Source: Sphacelaria rigidula
Taxonomy: Eukaryota; Phaeophyceae; Sphacelariales
Reading direction: 5' to 3'
Assembly: GCA_964200075.2 (NCBI GenBank)
Contig: CAXNAA020000493.1
Location: 1-20,776, forward strand
DNA: 20,776 nucleotides
The notes under the pieces are model-generated. The model searched no databases. It saw nothing but the letters and a program-made list of their open reading frames with translations, and was not told the origin of the DNA. Of this stretch, positions 1 to 8,585 are shown one piece after another. Within the stretch, counting starts at the first letter, position 1. Each line of letters starts with the position of its first letter. The translations under genes and the position numbers were made by a program.

Positions 1-26
1 AATCAAGAAATGACTGACTACTTACG

Positions 27-221
27 TAATTTAATTCAATGCGTTTTATTTAATTCAATGCAGAGGTTACCCTATGGGCTCGGAACCGCCTTCAGTGCAG
101 CACAGGGATAGGCTAAGGATGTGACGTGCTGTGCTGTGCTTTGTCGCTCTGCACCCTACCACTGTGCAGTGAGCAGGTAGTACCGCCGAAGGCGTCATGT
201 CACGGTTGGTACGCAGTGTCG
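27..221 (+). mobile_element. Truncated TIR element (MITE-like), left part with outer TIR
   Basis: The left terminal repeat (27-78) begins TAATTTAATTCAATGC and contains a 14-bp motif twice, 19 bp apart. Its reverse complement recurs with a few changes at 14007-14058. Positions 101-221 match 13876-13996 in direct orientation, including the shared string GTGCAGTGAGCAGGTAGTAC. The right-hand TIR expected after 221 is missing. A TA target duplication is possible but cannot be told apart from the AT-rich end. No coding sequence is visible, so this is non-autonomous. It lies upstream of the acceptor at 365 and so may sit in an intron. Confidence 0.7.
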
Positions 222-365
222 AACACATAGCAGCGAACAGCATATTTCATGTACAACAGACAACGATGCGTGTGTGTTTCAAGACCGATGCGCACAGAGT
301 CGGACCAGCATCTAGGGAACCTTGCACCAACTCGCCCTGTGCTAACTGATACATTTTGTTTTCAG

Positions 366-541
366 TAAAAACCGCTTGCGACATGTGCTGTAACGAATTT
401 CATGCGCCATGCAGCTTTCTCCCATGTGCGGCATCGCCCGTGAGGCGAGCTGTTGGAGCTAACAGTGCCCAACCCTCTTTCCACGATGACCTCCTGTCTG
501 AGCTAGAGATAATTGAAACTGCGGAACATGACTTCAGCTAA
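366..541 (+). CDS. Candidate 3'-terminal exon, small Cys-containing C-terminus
   Basis: A good 3' splice site precedes this exon: a branch-like GCTAAC followed by a T-rich tract ending TTTTCAG at 365. The reading frame (phase TA, then codons from 368) runs 57 codons to TAA at 539-541. The peptide starts KTACDMCCNEFHAPC, a cysteine/histidine cluster that loosely recalls the C..C...FH..C part of PHD-type zinc fingers, and ends in an acidic segment (DDLLSELEIIETAEHDFS). An AATAAA lies 355 bp downstream. The upstream exons would be outside the window. No family is recognised and the zinc-finger resemblance is only a short pattern. The alternative is a chance open frame of about 60 codons; a real exon is plausible but unproven. 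Confidence 0.3.
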
Positions 542-895
542 AATAACGTACATCTCACCGTGAAATACCGCCTCCATATTATGGAAAAGGAACAACACTG
601 AACAGTATGCTGGCTGTCATCGCAGAGTTTTTCGAAGCATATCCATTCTCTCTCATACGAAGGGGCTCTGGACCAGTCAGGGATAGATCTTCGGAACTAT
701 TTTGGCGTCCGTTCGGACACCCGGAATTCCCCAAATTGGTTTTTCACCTAGGACCCCAAACTTTCGGTGATTGAAATATAAATTTCTATGGCGTGTAGCA
801 GTTGTCAATAGCTATCAGTAGGTGAAGAAATGGAACCGTATTTCGAAGATTTGGTGTGGATAGGAAGATTTTAATCCGCCGGATTTCTCATCCCC

Positions 896-901
896 AATAA
901 A
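896..901 (+). promoter_or_regulatory. Candidate polyadenylation signal AATAAA
   Basis: AATAAA occurs 355 bp after the stop of the candidate terminal exon, on the same strand. It would give a 3' UTR of roughly 370-390 nt. A lone hexamer in DNA of this composition is weak evidence. Confidence 0.2.
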
Positions 902-919
902 AGATCCGTACCCAATTTG

Positions 920-2700
920 TAAGATCCCGTGTTAAGAGCAATACAGCAGCTCAGATGATCCCAGCAGAGACCAGACAGTGTTGGCGTGGTCTGAACACAC
1001 GAGTATACGGGGACAGATGCAGCAAGCCTTTGGACCGCATGTTTTCGGTTGAAAAGGCTTAGCTTTCATGTTTTTTACATCTCCCCTGCTGATTTTTCCA
1101 TGATGAGAATCTGCTCAAGATAGATGTCGCCGCGCCCCGCCCCGGTCTGGTGACTGTCACACAGCCCTGTTGGTACAAAGTCAAGGATTCGACTCCCGAT
1201 CGCAGCGACTGATTTCCGTCGTTTAATGTGTGAGGACGTGAGTACTAGAGAACATTTGAGAATGTTGACGCGGCACGAAAGTGCTGGTCGTATGTTTGAT
1301 ACCCCAAGCTGTTGAGTATGTACCGAGAGGGGGGTGGTTCAATTGTTCGAGAAAACGGACTCGTCCCTAGGACTGGTAAGGATCCGTTTCGGCGGAAATA
1401 AATACATAAACAAGTACACAGCATCAAGTGAAGGAGAAGAGCATGTCTGCAACATGGTCGCCGCGCAAGCTCCTGTTGTCAATAACCAACCCGCATCGCC
1501 GTCCCCGCTTTCTTGCTGGATCAACCCGCGCTGACAACGGCAATGAAGTCGATGCATCTCGGCAGGAAAGGAGGGTGATTGTGTGTATCTCCCAAGAAAA
1601 CCCTCCGTTAGGCGAGGTCGTCCGCCACGGGCTGTGGCGCACGCCTCGTCATCGAATCGAGAAACGCGCATGACCGTTCCGGGGGCGGACGTTTGGCGAG
1701 CTTTGTCGAGTGTACAAACTCTGAAGAGGTGCGCTTTAATCCCCTCGAGGCTTCTTCTGAAATTACCTCTGCTAGTGCCGTAGGGCCTAGAGTTAGCAGT
1801 GCGTGGCACCGTAGCGCGACGACAAGCCGATAGCATTCGCTGCGCGGCCGAGGTATGAACAGTACTCTTCACGACGATGCATGGTTTCCGCAAGACTTTG
1901 TTTTTTCATCGCATGTCCCGGTGAGATACCCCAGCCCTCACCGCCGCGCAAGCAGGTTTCCAGGATATCCTTACGCCTCTCCCGCTGAATATTTCGCGCC
2001 CAGGTGCCACCTGAGCGCGTCGCCTGCTACGGGCCTCGTGGGAATGCAGGAAAACGTCTTCTTAGGGGACTTCTTCTCGTGCCTGGGGGTTTACTCTCCC
2101 GCTTTTGGCAGGTGCCGTATCGAGTCCGCCGTGAGCTCTTCGAATGATTTTTACCCCCCTTTTTTACTCTAGATGCCATGGTTTCGAGCTATCTAGTGTG
2201 CAGACTGAACGCCCCGTACCTTGGTGACTGTTCTGACATTCTCTCACGTAACGAGAAGCCAACTCTGGGGCCCTTCGAGTCATTCGGATGTGTACTGCTT
2301 TACTGGTGGTGGCATATCAACAGTTGGCCACAGAAGGATGCTAACCCTGATTGATATTACGCTGCCGAGTTGCAATAGCCGTACCCCGCTGCTGCGCTCA
2401 TTGGGGATGGTGTTGGTGTTCAAAGAGCACTTGTCACCTAGATTCAACCGAAGGAAATAAAGAAACACGGGAATGCAGGTGAGGAGGTGCACGTGCACGG
2501 AGTACTAGAAGGATATGACCTACAATGTACACCGGAGTTATTTCGTGACCCCCTGTCTTTTCGAAACGTCGCACAAGGGACAAAATGAGTAGGTCGGAGA
2601 TTTTGAAAACGCTCGTGCTGAATCCATGTACGTCCATGAACTTGGTTACATCCATGTCGATCAATTTGAAGAACTGTCAGCGTTCGCCCCCAAAATCTCA
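920..2700. other. Stretch without a supportable gene
   Basis: Open frames of 100-184 codons exist here (1339-1893 minus, 1855-2172 plus), but they overlap one another, are rich in Arg, Pro and Ser as expected for GC-rich non-coding DNA, and show no recognisable domain. A pyrimidine run occurs near 2152-2168. No repeat of note was seen. Confidence 0.5.
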
Positions 2701-2952
2701 GTATGGACTCAGCAATATCTGAAGTACACTCCCACAATCCGTAGCCATCGTTCAAGCCACCTCACGGCGCAAACGGCTCCGGAATGGAGGAGAACACGCG
2801 CTTGCTACAAGTTGCCGAACGATTACGCACGCGACAGAGATGTTTGCAAATATGTTCTACGTTCATCCTATGAGCTCCGTATGGACTCAGCAATATCATA
2901 AATACACTCGCTCAGTCCGTAGTCACCCTTCAAGCCATCGCACGGCCCCAAC
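2701..2952 (+). repeat. Diverged direct repeat, 2 x 74 bp, 178 bp apart
   Basis: Positions 2701-2774 and 2879-2952 align without gaps with 13 differences in 74 (about 82 percent identity). Both begin GTATGGACTCAGCAATATC. The 104 bp between them are not repeated. No coding role is evident; this could be two old insertions of one short element or a diverged duplication. Confidence 0.75.
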
Positions 2953-3395
2953 ACCTGCGTAGCGGACGAAAAAACCCGTACAGTATAGGATTTCTGCAGC
3001 AGAGGCTACTTGAGAATGCTTGTTTTGCAACATCACCTTGCAGTACAGAGGGTATTTCGCAGGTGGTGTTGTCCAATCATCAGTAATATGAATAGCGTAA
3101 ATGTCTCTCCCCCCGATACTAAAATCACCATCACGTTGAAGCTCAAATCCATACTTACTCCAGTTTCAGGAGTCATGCTACGATAGGGCGGGGGGATTTT
3201 TGGCCGCTTTCTTCCACGAAAGTTCACTTCATTCGTCGTTAAAAGTAGCCAACGATTGTTCGAACGCGCTTGCTCTCGATAAATAGCGCTCATTCATACT
3301 GCTTGACACCATTTTACCCAAATACAAGCGCACCACAAGCGTCTTGAGTCGTTTGACGCACCGATGAGCCCATTTTTTGGTGGAATCAACGGCGC

Positions 3396-3405
3396 NNNNN
3401 NNNNN
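3396..3405. other. Assembly gap (10 N)
   Basis: Ten consecutive N mark a scaffold or contig join of arbitrary length. The sequence immediately to the right is suspect: see the adapter-like segment and C run. Confidence 0.98.
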
Positions 3406-3433
3406 AACAGAAGCGGGCAAACGGGGTGTGGCC

Positions 3434-3501
3434 GGGACGGGGGTTCAGACGTGTCCTCTTCCGATTTTTTGGGGGAACCCCCCCCCCCCCCCCCCCCCCC
3501 C
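3434..3501 (+). other. Probable sequencing-adapter remnant plus 24-C homopolymer
   Basis: Positions 3434-3467 match the Illumina read-2/index adapter end in 29 of 34 positions, including TTCAGACGTGT and CTCTTCCGAT intact. It is followed by T and G runs and then 24 C (3478-3501). The adjacent N gap and homopolymer make library-artefact contamination the simplest reading. The adapter sequence is known to me from general use; no search was run. Confidence 0.85.
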
Positions 3502-3516
3502 ACTATCGTAGTATGA

Positions 3517-4735
3517 TTCTCAGACTGATTATTTTCGGATCAATTTTTACAATATACATTCTGTCTGACGCGGTGGCTCTCCCTCTCGGTGTTATTTACA
3601 TATTACATTTCACCTTAGCACCACGTTCTCACGGAGATGGTGCTCCGTAGACCATATCCTCGAGAGCATACGCTGTCCAACTGTGGACCGTAGTACGTAA
3701 AGTACAGTGCAGTACGGCAGCCAATACAAAAATTGTTTTGCAAGCACTGACGAGCACTGAAATACAATAGCGCCTCAACTCTTGCCGCCGGATGCCATCT
3801 TGCTCAACACGACTCAACCCAGCAAGCGGAGAAAGCGATGTACACGGCGCTGTACGTTTCACTTCTCAAAATATCCAACTATCGGAAATAACCTACCCAA
3901 CACACCCTTGGGATTTTGCCTGCCTCAGATCTCAGAACACAGCCCACTAATATCTCATTTTCGTTCCAAGCAGTAAGCCCAGATAAACGATTGGTGCGTG
4001 GAGATATACACTACAGTACACCACGACAGATCGACAATCAAGTAGACTGGAAGTTCCCATCGACTGTTCGCACCGCAGGCCATGCCCACCGACTCTTCGC
4101 AGCTCGCACCGTCTCGTGCCAAATGTAGCACTTCTCTTTGCCGCGAAGGGTGCCGAGTGAAACACCGGGGTTGCTCTTGCTGGTTCGATAAGTTTTCGTT
4201 TGCTTGGTACTTGCTGATTTCATGCTGAGTCGCGCAACGTCGTGATGTCCTCGCCTATTTCATTGGTGTTGACGCGGGATGGCTCCCAGGCTGTTTACGG
4301 TGTAGTGTCAAGGGTGAAGTGCCCGCCATGGACGACACCCACCTTGCCTGAGGGGTCTCGGTATGCCTTCGTTGGGGGTGCAGAGTGTTCCTTAAGCAAA
4401 TTACGGTGTTGTCAGGCTTCACGTCGGCGCCAATTTTGACCGAAACGCGTTCTGCGCACGCTAAGAGCACTTAAGGAAGTAGTAGCACTCTTCCAAGAGT
4501 CATTTTATCAAGTGGCAATATCCACGGAATATTTTGCTGTACTAGCTTTCCCTGACATGTAATCACTGCGCAGATTATTATGATGACTATTTCCGCACAT
4601 GAGTCCGATTACTCGAACCCGTGGTCACAGACGTAGGCTCGTGATTACAATACCGTCCCTGCTATTCCTCACAACAGATGGGGTCCTCCATCATTTCGTT
4701 TGAGACTCCTGCCTGATTACAATAGCAAAATCAGT
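3517..4735. other. Stretch without a supportable gene
   Basis: Only short overlapping open frames (60-77 codons) are present, none with a recognisable motif. No repeat longer than about 15 bp was noticed. Two similar strings, GATTACAATA at about 4643 and GATTACAATAG at about 4716, are too short to interpret. Confidence 0.45.
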
Positions 4736-4739
4736 TCAC

Positions 4740-4935
4740 TGAAATATTACAAAAATGAAAATAAGAAGAAATACGTTGAGAATAACATGAGAAGGAGATT
4801 CTCCGAGTCCAACGCAGGGTGAAAAGAAAAAAACAGAAGTACTTAGGAACGCACACCGACAGGAAATATGAAGAAAAAAGAGACAAAAACATACAGATGA
4901 CACAAGAGGATTCACAAGGTCACCGAGCGGGGGGC
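4740..4935 (+). other. Purine-rich, A-rich tract
   Basis: The plus strand here is strongly purine-biased, with many short A runs. Read on the minus strand it gives a low-complexity Phe/Leu/Ser frame, so the open frame at 4736-5032 (minus) is not persuasive. It could belong to the 3' flank of the minus-strand LINE, but in that direction it is T-rich and is not a poly(A) tail. Confidence 0.4.
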
Positions 4936-4976
4936 AACTCAAAACGACGACCACCACAGCTTTTCGGAAGGACCAC

Positions 4977-5080
4977 GGGTGGCCGCTGGGGTGCCTAAAA
5001 TCCCAAATTTGAACGTTACAGACGTTGTGCAAGGTCTGTCACGTCCGAATTCCAGGTTACAGGCACCCCAGTAGGCACCC
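4977..5080. repeat. Inverted repeat, 20-bp arms, 64-bp loop
   Basis: GGGTGGCCGCTGGGGTGCCT (4977-4996) is complementary to AGGCACCCCAGTAGGCACCC (5061-5080) at 17 of 20 positions, with an uninterrupted 12-bp core. It lies just beyond the duplicated 3' end of the LINE and could be a structured 3' UTR element of it or an unrelated foldback. Confidence 0.6.
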
Positions 5081-5213
5081 GTCACCGCAGATGTTCTAGT
5101 GAGTGTACTACCCGATGGACTACTGGTTACGTTTCGGAAGTCCTCGGTAAGCACTGGGAGAGCTCTAGTGGTCGCACAGCAAAACGTTCCTACGCGTTGC
5201 GTACCTTCGTCCA

Positions 5214-5667
5214 GGCTGCCATGTACATTCAGCCCCCTCCTTTACAACTCGGGACGATTGGATACATCTTGGGCAACCTGCGTCCACAATGTCGCTTGTA
5301 TTCCGAACTACGAGCAGTAGACCGCGATACGGTGTATTTGGCGCGTTGCTGGTCGGCCTGCCCTCGTCTTCTCCCCAACCATGTTTACACGCATAATGAT
5401 GTTTGGGATGTTGGGGAGGCGTTCATCGTGTATGCGTACAGGCTGCCATGTACATTCAGCCCCCTCCTTTACAACTCGGGACGATTGGATACATCTTGGG
5501 CAACCTGCGTCAACAATGTCGCTTGTATTCCGAACTACGAGCAGTAGTCCGCGATACGGTGTATTTGGCGCGTTGCTGGTCGGCCTGCCCTCGTCTTCTC
5601 CCCAACCATGTCTACACGCATAATGATGTTTGGGATGTTGGGGAGGCGTTCATCGTGTATGCGTACA
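5214..5667 (-). repeat. Perfect-phase tandem duplication, 2 x 227 bp, of the LINE 3' end
   Basis: Copies 5214-5440 and 5441-5667 differ at only three positions (single substitutions near 5285/5512, 5321/5548 and 5384/5611). On the minus strand each copy encodes the last LINE residues, including DERLPNIPN and AGRPATRQ, and the terminal TAG, so the duplication spans C-terminal codons plus 3' UTR. The high identity makes it younger than the stops and frameshifts elsewhere in the element, or a recent local or assembly event. Confidence 0.93.
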
Positions 5668-6202
5668 ACACGGCCGGCATGTAGGAGGTTTCGCTTCATC
5701 ACTGTGGCCTCAATGCAGTCGCAGCCGGTTCGTTCGAGGACCTCGTGGTATGGCAGCCTGGGGTAGTCAGGAGCCCTGCGGCTTAAGGTATGCCTATAAA
5801 GGCACCTCAGCAGGTATTCTCGATGGGCCTCCCGTAACGCGCCAGCGTTTCGTGTGCGATCGCCCAGGTCACGCAGCGGTACAGCATTACCTCGATCACT
5901 TCAGTCGTGAGGACACCCACGGTGGTGGCGAGAGCGATGTATGGGTTGTCGTATACCGCTCTGCTGTAGAAGCACGTCCAGGCCTGGCCAATGCGGCTGT
6001 GAATCTCGGGAGTGACATCACCGATGCCGCTGATCGTTCCGCCGAGGTACAGAAACGTCTCAACTTTCCTGTATCTCTGGCCCGCTGCCTCCACGTAGAT
6101 CGTATCCGCCTTCATTTTCGGGGAGCGCATGTGCATGGTGATCGTCTTCTTTTCCGCGATAACGAGACCGAATGTTGGACATACTTCGACGATGGCCATC
6201 AT
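5535..6202 (-). pseudogene. LINE RT thumb and C-terminal region, broken
   Basis: The segment after YADD starts IVEVCPTFGLVIAEKKT and FLYLGGTISG, typical of the region following the RT palm in LINEs of this kind. It then reads EIHSRIGQAW and EVMLYRCVTW. A frameshift between about 5810 and 5850 (the first frame ends at TGA 5807-5809) leads to ALREAHREYLLRCL, EVLERTGCDCIEATV, GRVVRIHDERLP and AGRPATRQ, ending at TAG 5535-5537. The order agrees with the conserved C-terminal pattern of this LINE family. The last part lies inside the tandem duplication, so 5308-5440 repeats the final codons and the stop. Confidence 0.92.
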
Positions 6203-7084
6203 GTTTCCAGGCCTTCACTCGCGACCGCTAAGGGGTGACATCGTCGTCAGCGTATACCATAGCCCAGAGCACTTTGCTGAGTTCGTCCCTGGTCTTCCCT
6301 CCCCTTTCAACGATGCAGATGGAGTCTTGTACCACCGATTTATTGATTGAGAATCAGTTGAACGTTACCGTCAGCACCGCCGCGAATATGATATTGAACA
6401 GACCGGGGGGAAACGCACACCCTTAGCGAAAGCACTGGTTAACGTTAGACCTCGCAGACGTTTCGCCACTGTATAGTTGTACGCATGCCTGCATGTCTTC
6501 GTGGAATTGGGGGATGATGGAAAATACCTTGTAGGGGATACCGTGGCGTGCTAGAACGTTTTCGAGAAGAGAGCGGTCCACTGAGTCGTATGCCTTGTGG
6601 AGGTCGATGAAATAGATATACAGAGGATTGTTTTCTCTCTGGCCAGTTCATGGAGCCTGCGCACAACGAGCATCATGTCGACTGTGGACCAGCCAGGTCG
6701 GAAACCGCACTGCGCTTCTGGGCGGATTCCCTTCCACTGGCAATAATCGCTGAGGCGAGTCGCGACTACCTCGAGTACCACCTTGCCCGCGTGGGACCCG
6801 AGAGAAATATCGCGGTAGTTGCCGCATTCGTGCGGGTCCTGTTTCTTGAAAAGCACCTTGATTGTAGTGACTTTCCACTCCTGCGGCACTACTTCCTGAC
6901 GCCACGCAGCGAGCACGATGTTGTAGAGGCAGTTCAGGATGGCAGAGTCCTCGGTGCGGCCAAGCTTCAACAGTTCGTCACAGATGGTGTCCGTACCAAC
7001 GGCCTTGCCGTTCACTACCTTGTCCACGGCTTCCTTCACTTCTGCCATTGAGGGCTCTGCCGTGAGTGGTGCGTGCTCCGGCAT
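6203..7084 (-). pseudogene. LINE reverse transcriptase domain, broken
   Basis: The RT copies LINE RNA onto nicked target DNA. The sequence opens with the palm/finger motifs [37 protein letters not shown] and [13 protein letters not shown] in one frame. A shift near 6612-6630 gives [13 protein letters not shown], which carries the first catalytic Asp. GCAFPPGLFNIIF follows a TAA (6423-6425) where RTs usually have Q before GC. After a TGA (6354-6356), the catalytic YADD box is at 6243-6254, followed by a TAG (6228-6230) and another frameshift. The catalytic aspartates are therefore preserved at DNA level while the reading frame is destroyed. The motif order and spacing fit the RVT_1 fold of non-LTR elements. 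Confidence 0.95.
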
Positions 7085-7676
7085 CTGTTCGATGAGGTCG
7101 ATGACAAAGTGGTCGATCGCAGGCGAGGTTGCATTCGGCAGTGTTTCGAACCATTCCTTTCATCGTTGAAGGCCAGCTTGCTTGACCCGCAACAGCTCGC
7201 CAGTCGCGCTCCTGATGTAAGTTGAGTCGCTCGGTTTTTTTCCTTCCAGTTTCAAGGACTTGATATGCTGATACAGTTCTGCTTGATCTTTCTTGCGAAC
7301 AAGCTCCGCGGTCCGGACTGTGAACTCGTGAACAAAGTTCTGCAGCTCAGCATCCTTCACCCGCTTGAACACTTTGTCCGTTACCTTCAGCGTCTTCTTC
7401 AGGACAGCGTCGTCCTGGTTCGCTCGCCGATTCTTCCACACACTTTCCCTAAAATCCTGCGCCCTTTGGAGACAATCCTGAGCTTGAGTTGACTCATTAA
7501 AACCTGTAAATGGGGTTTTCTTCGGGCATCGGGGGAGTGTATCCGCGACCGTCTGTCGTAGGGCGTCGGCGGGGAAATTGGTGACACTAGTGAGCTTAGC
7601 GACAATGACCTTTCAAACAGTTGCTCTCCAGCGTCGGTCAGATGCGAGGGCATTGCGGTCGAAACCTATTCCCCTA
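7085..7676 (-). pseudogene. LINE linker between endonuclease and RT, broken
   Basis: This segment continues the frame of the SDH motif across a TGA (7613-7615) into an Arg/Lys/Gln-rich, mostly helical-looking stretch (WKNRRANQDD, VFKRVKDAELQNF, KKDQAELYQHIKSL). A second TGA (7160-7162) falls where related LINEs have Trp in a QRW-KEWFETL-like motif, suggesting a single TGG-to-TGA change. In related elements this linker leads into the RT finger region. No enzymatic motif is expected or seen. Confidence 0.85.
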
Positions 7677-8356
7677 TCACCGCCTCTCGGTTTCGGCTGG
7701 CGGATGGAAGCGTTGCGTCCGAGGAGATGCATGGTGGCGGGGACCAGGCGATGGTCTGACTTCATCTCGGGGTGTACAAGGACGTTCTAGACGAAGGCGG
7801 TCTTGCTCACGTACTAGGATGTAGTCCAGGCGCCGGCGGTGTTCGATGTTCGGCCCCGTATAAGTGTGCGAAGAAACGTTTTGGTGATGGTCCTTTTGTA
7901 TTCCGCAGCGCATTTCAGTAGGCGTCTACCGTTTCCATTCCGGGTGTTTCTGCCATATTGTCTCAATACCCCAACGTCATCCATGCCTCCTCGTTATCTC
8001 TCTTCGGGACGAGCATTGGCATCCATCATGAGTACTAGGTGCTCGTTGGTGGGCACTTCAGCGATGGAACTACTGATGGTTTTCCAAAACTTGGTATTTT
8101 CAGAACCCCGTGCTGTCTCAGTAGGAGCTTACCCTACGATGAAGGTTGTTGCAATTCTATGCCTGAAAGCAACTTGTCCGTTGGGGATCCTAGCACTCAC
8201 GTGTTCGGGCGCTTCTAGGCCCAGCGTGCTGGCGATAGACTCCTCAATGGCGAGGCCGACTCCGACAACTCCCGGGCTACCCCCATCTCCATGGCGATGG
8301 CCGCTGCAGCGAACTATGTACAGTGCTGCCGTTGCGTGCAAGGTTGTTTGTCCATC

Positions 8357-8585
8357 GTGTAATGCGTGAGAGGACCGCGTGCTTAGAGGACCGCATGCTT
8401 AGAGGACCGCGTCATACTTCGAAACACCTCAGGATCAACGTTTTTCAAATCCAGTCGAGTCAGTCCCTGAAGGGACCACGCCCCTGACTCTAACCCCAAC
8501 ACTAACCTTACCCCTAACCCTCACCACAGTCATGTTCAATTTCAGATGCGGTCCTCTAAGCACGCGGTCCTCTCACGCATTACAC
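8357..8585. mobile_element. MITE with 40-bp perfect TIRs, inserted in the LINE
   Basis: The ends 8357-8396 and 8546-8585 are perfectly complementary over 40 bp, beginning GTGTAATGCGTGAGAGGACC. ATC flanks both sides (8354-8356 and 8586-8588), a 3-bp target-site duplication. Removing the element plus one ATC (232 bp) joins the LINE endonuclease frame without a stop (QETRRD followed by GQTTLHA). The TIRs are built from a 16-bp unit, AGAGGACCGC(G/A)TGCTT, present about three times on the left and twice on the right. There is no transposase. A 3-bp duplication would fit several cut-and-paste superfamilies; the termini do not let me choose one. Confidence 0.93.
8489..8526. repeat. Degenerate CCCTAA-like tract inside the MITE
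   Basis: The run reads CTAACCCCAACACTAACCTT and continues with CCCCTAACCCTCACC, a degenerate telomere-like C-rich repeat. It lies in the non-TIR core of the MITE. It is not a chromosome end: both flanks are ordinary element and LINE sequence. Confidence 0.6.

Larger units (their letters stand above)
3173..3516. repeat. Short inverted repeat flanking the assembly gap
   Basis: TCATGCTACGATAG at 3173-3186 faces CTATCGTAGTATGA at 3503-3516, with 13 of 14 bases complementary. The left arm is followed by a G run and the right arm is preceded by the long C run. Similarity stops soon after the arms. It may be genuine, or a by-product of a chimeric join at the gap. Confidence 0.4.

Noticed and set aside
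1141-1215. tRNA gene, from a T-arm-like GGATTCGACTCCC
   Set aside because: The conserved 53-61 pair is broken, no acceptor stem or A-box is found at the proper distance, and no cloverleaf can be drawn.
4736-5032. 98-codon minus-strand frame with hydrophobic C-terminus as a membrane protein
   Set aside because: The hydrophobicity comes from a low-complexity T-rich strand; no other coding signal.
5630-6238. 202-codon plus-strand open frame
   Set aside because: It is the antisense of the LINE C-terminal region and its duplicated 3' end; the minus-strand motifs explain the sequence.
7839-8369. 176-codon plus-strand open frame
   Set aside because: Antisense of the LINE endonuclease; its openness follows from the codon pattern of the minus strand.
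8489-8526. Telomere or interstitial telomeric site
   Set aside because: The repeat is degenerate, only about 38 bp, and is enclosed in the MITE.
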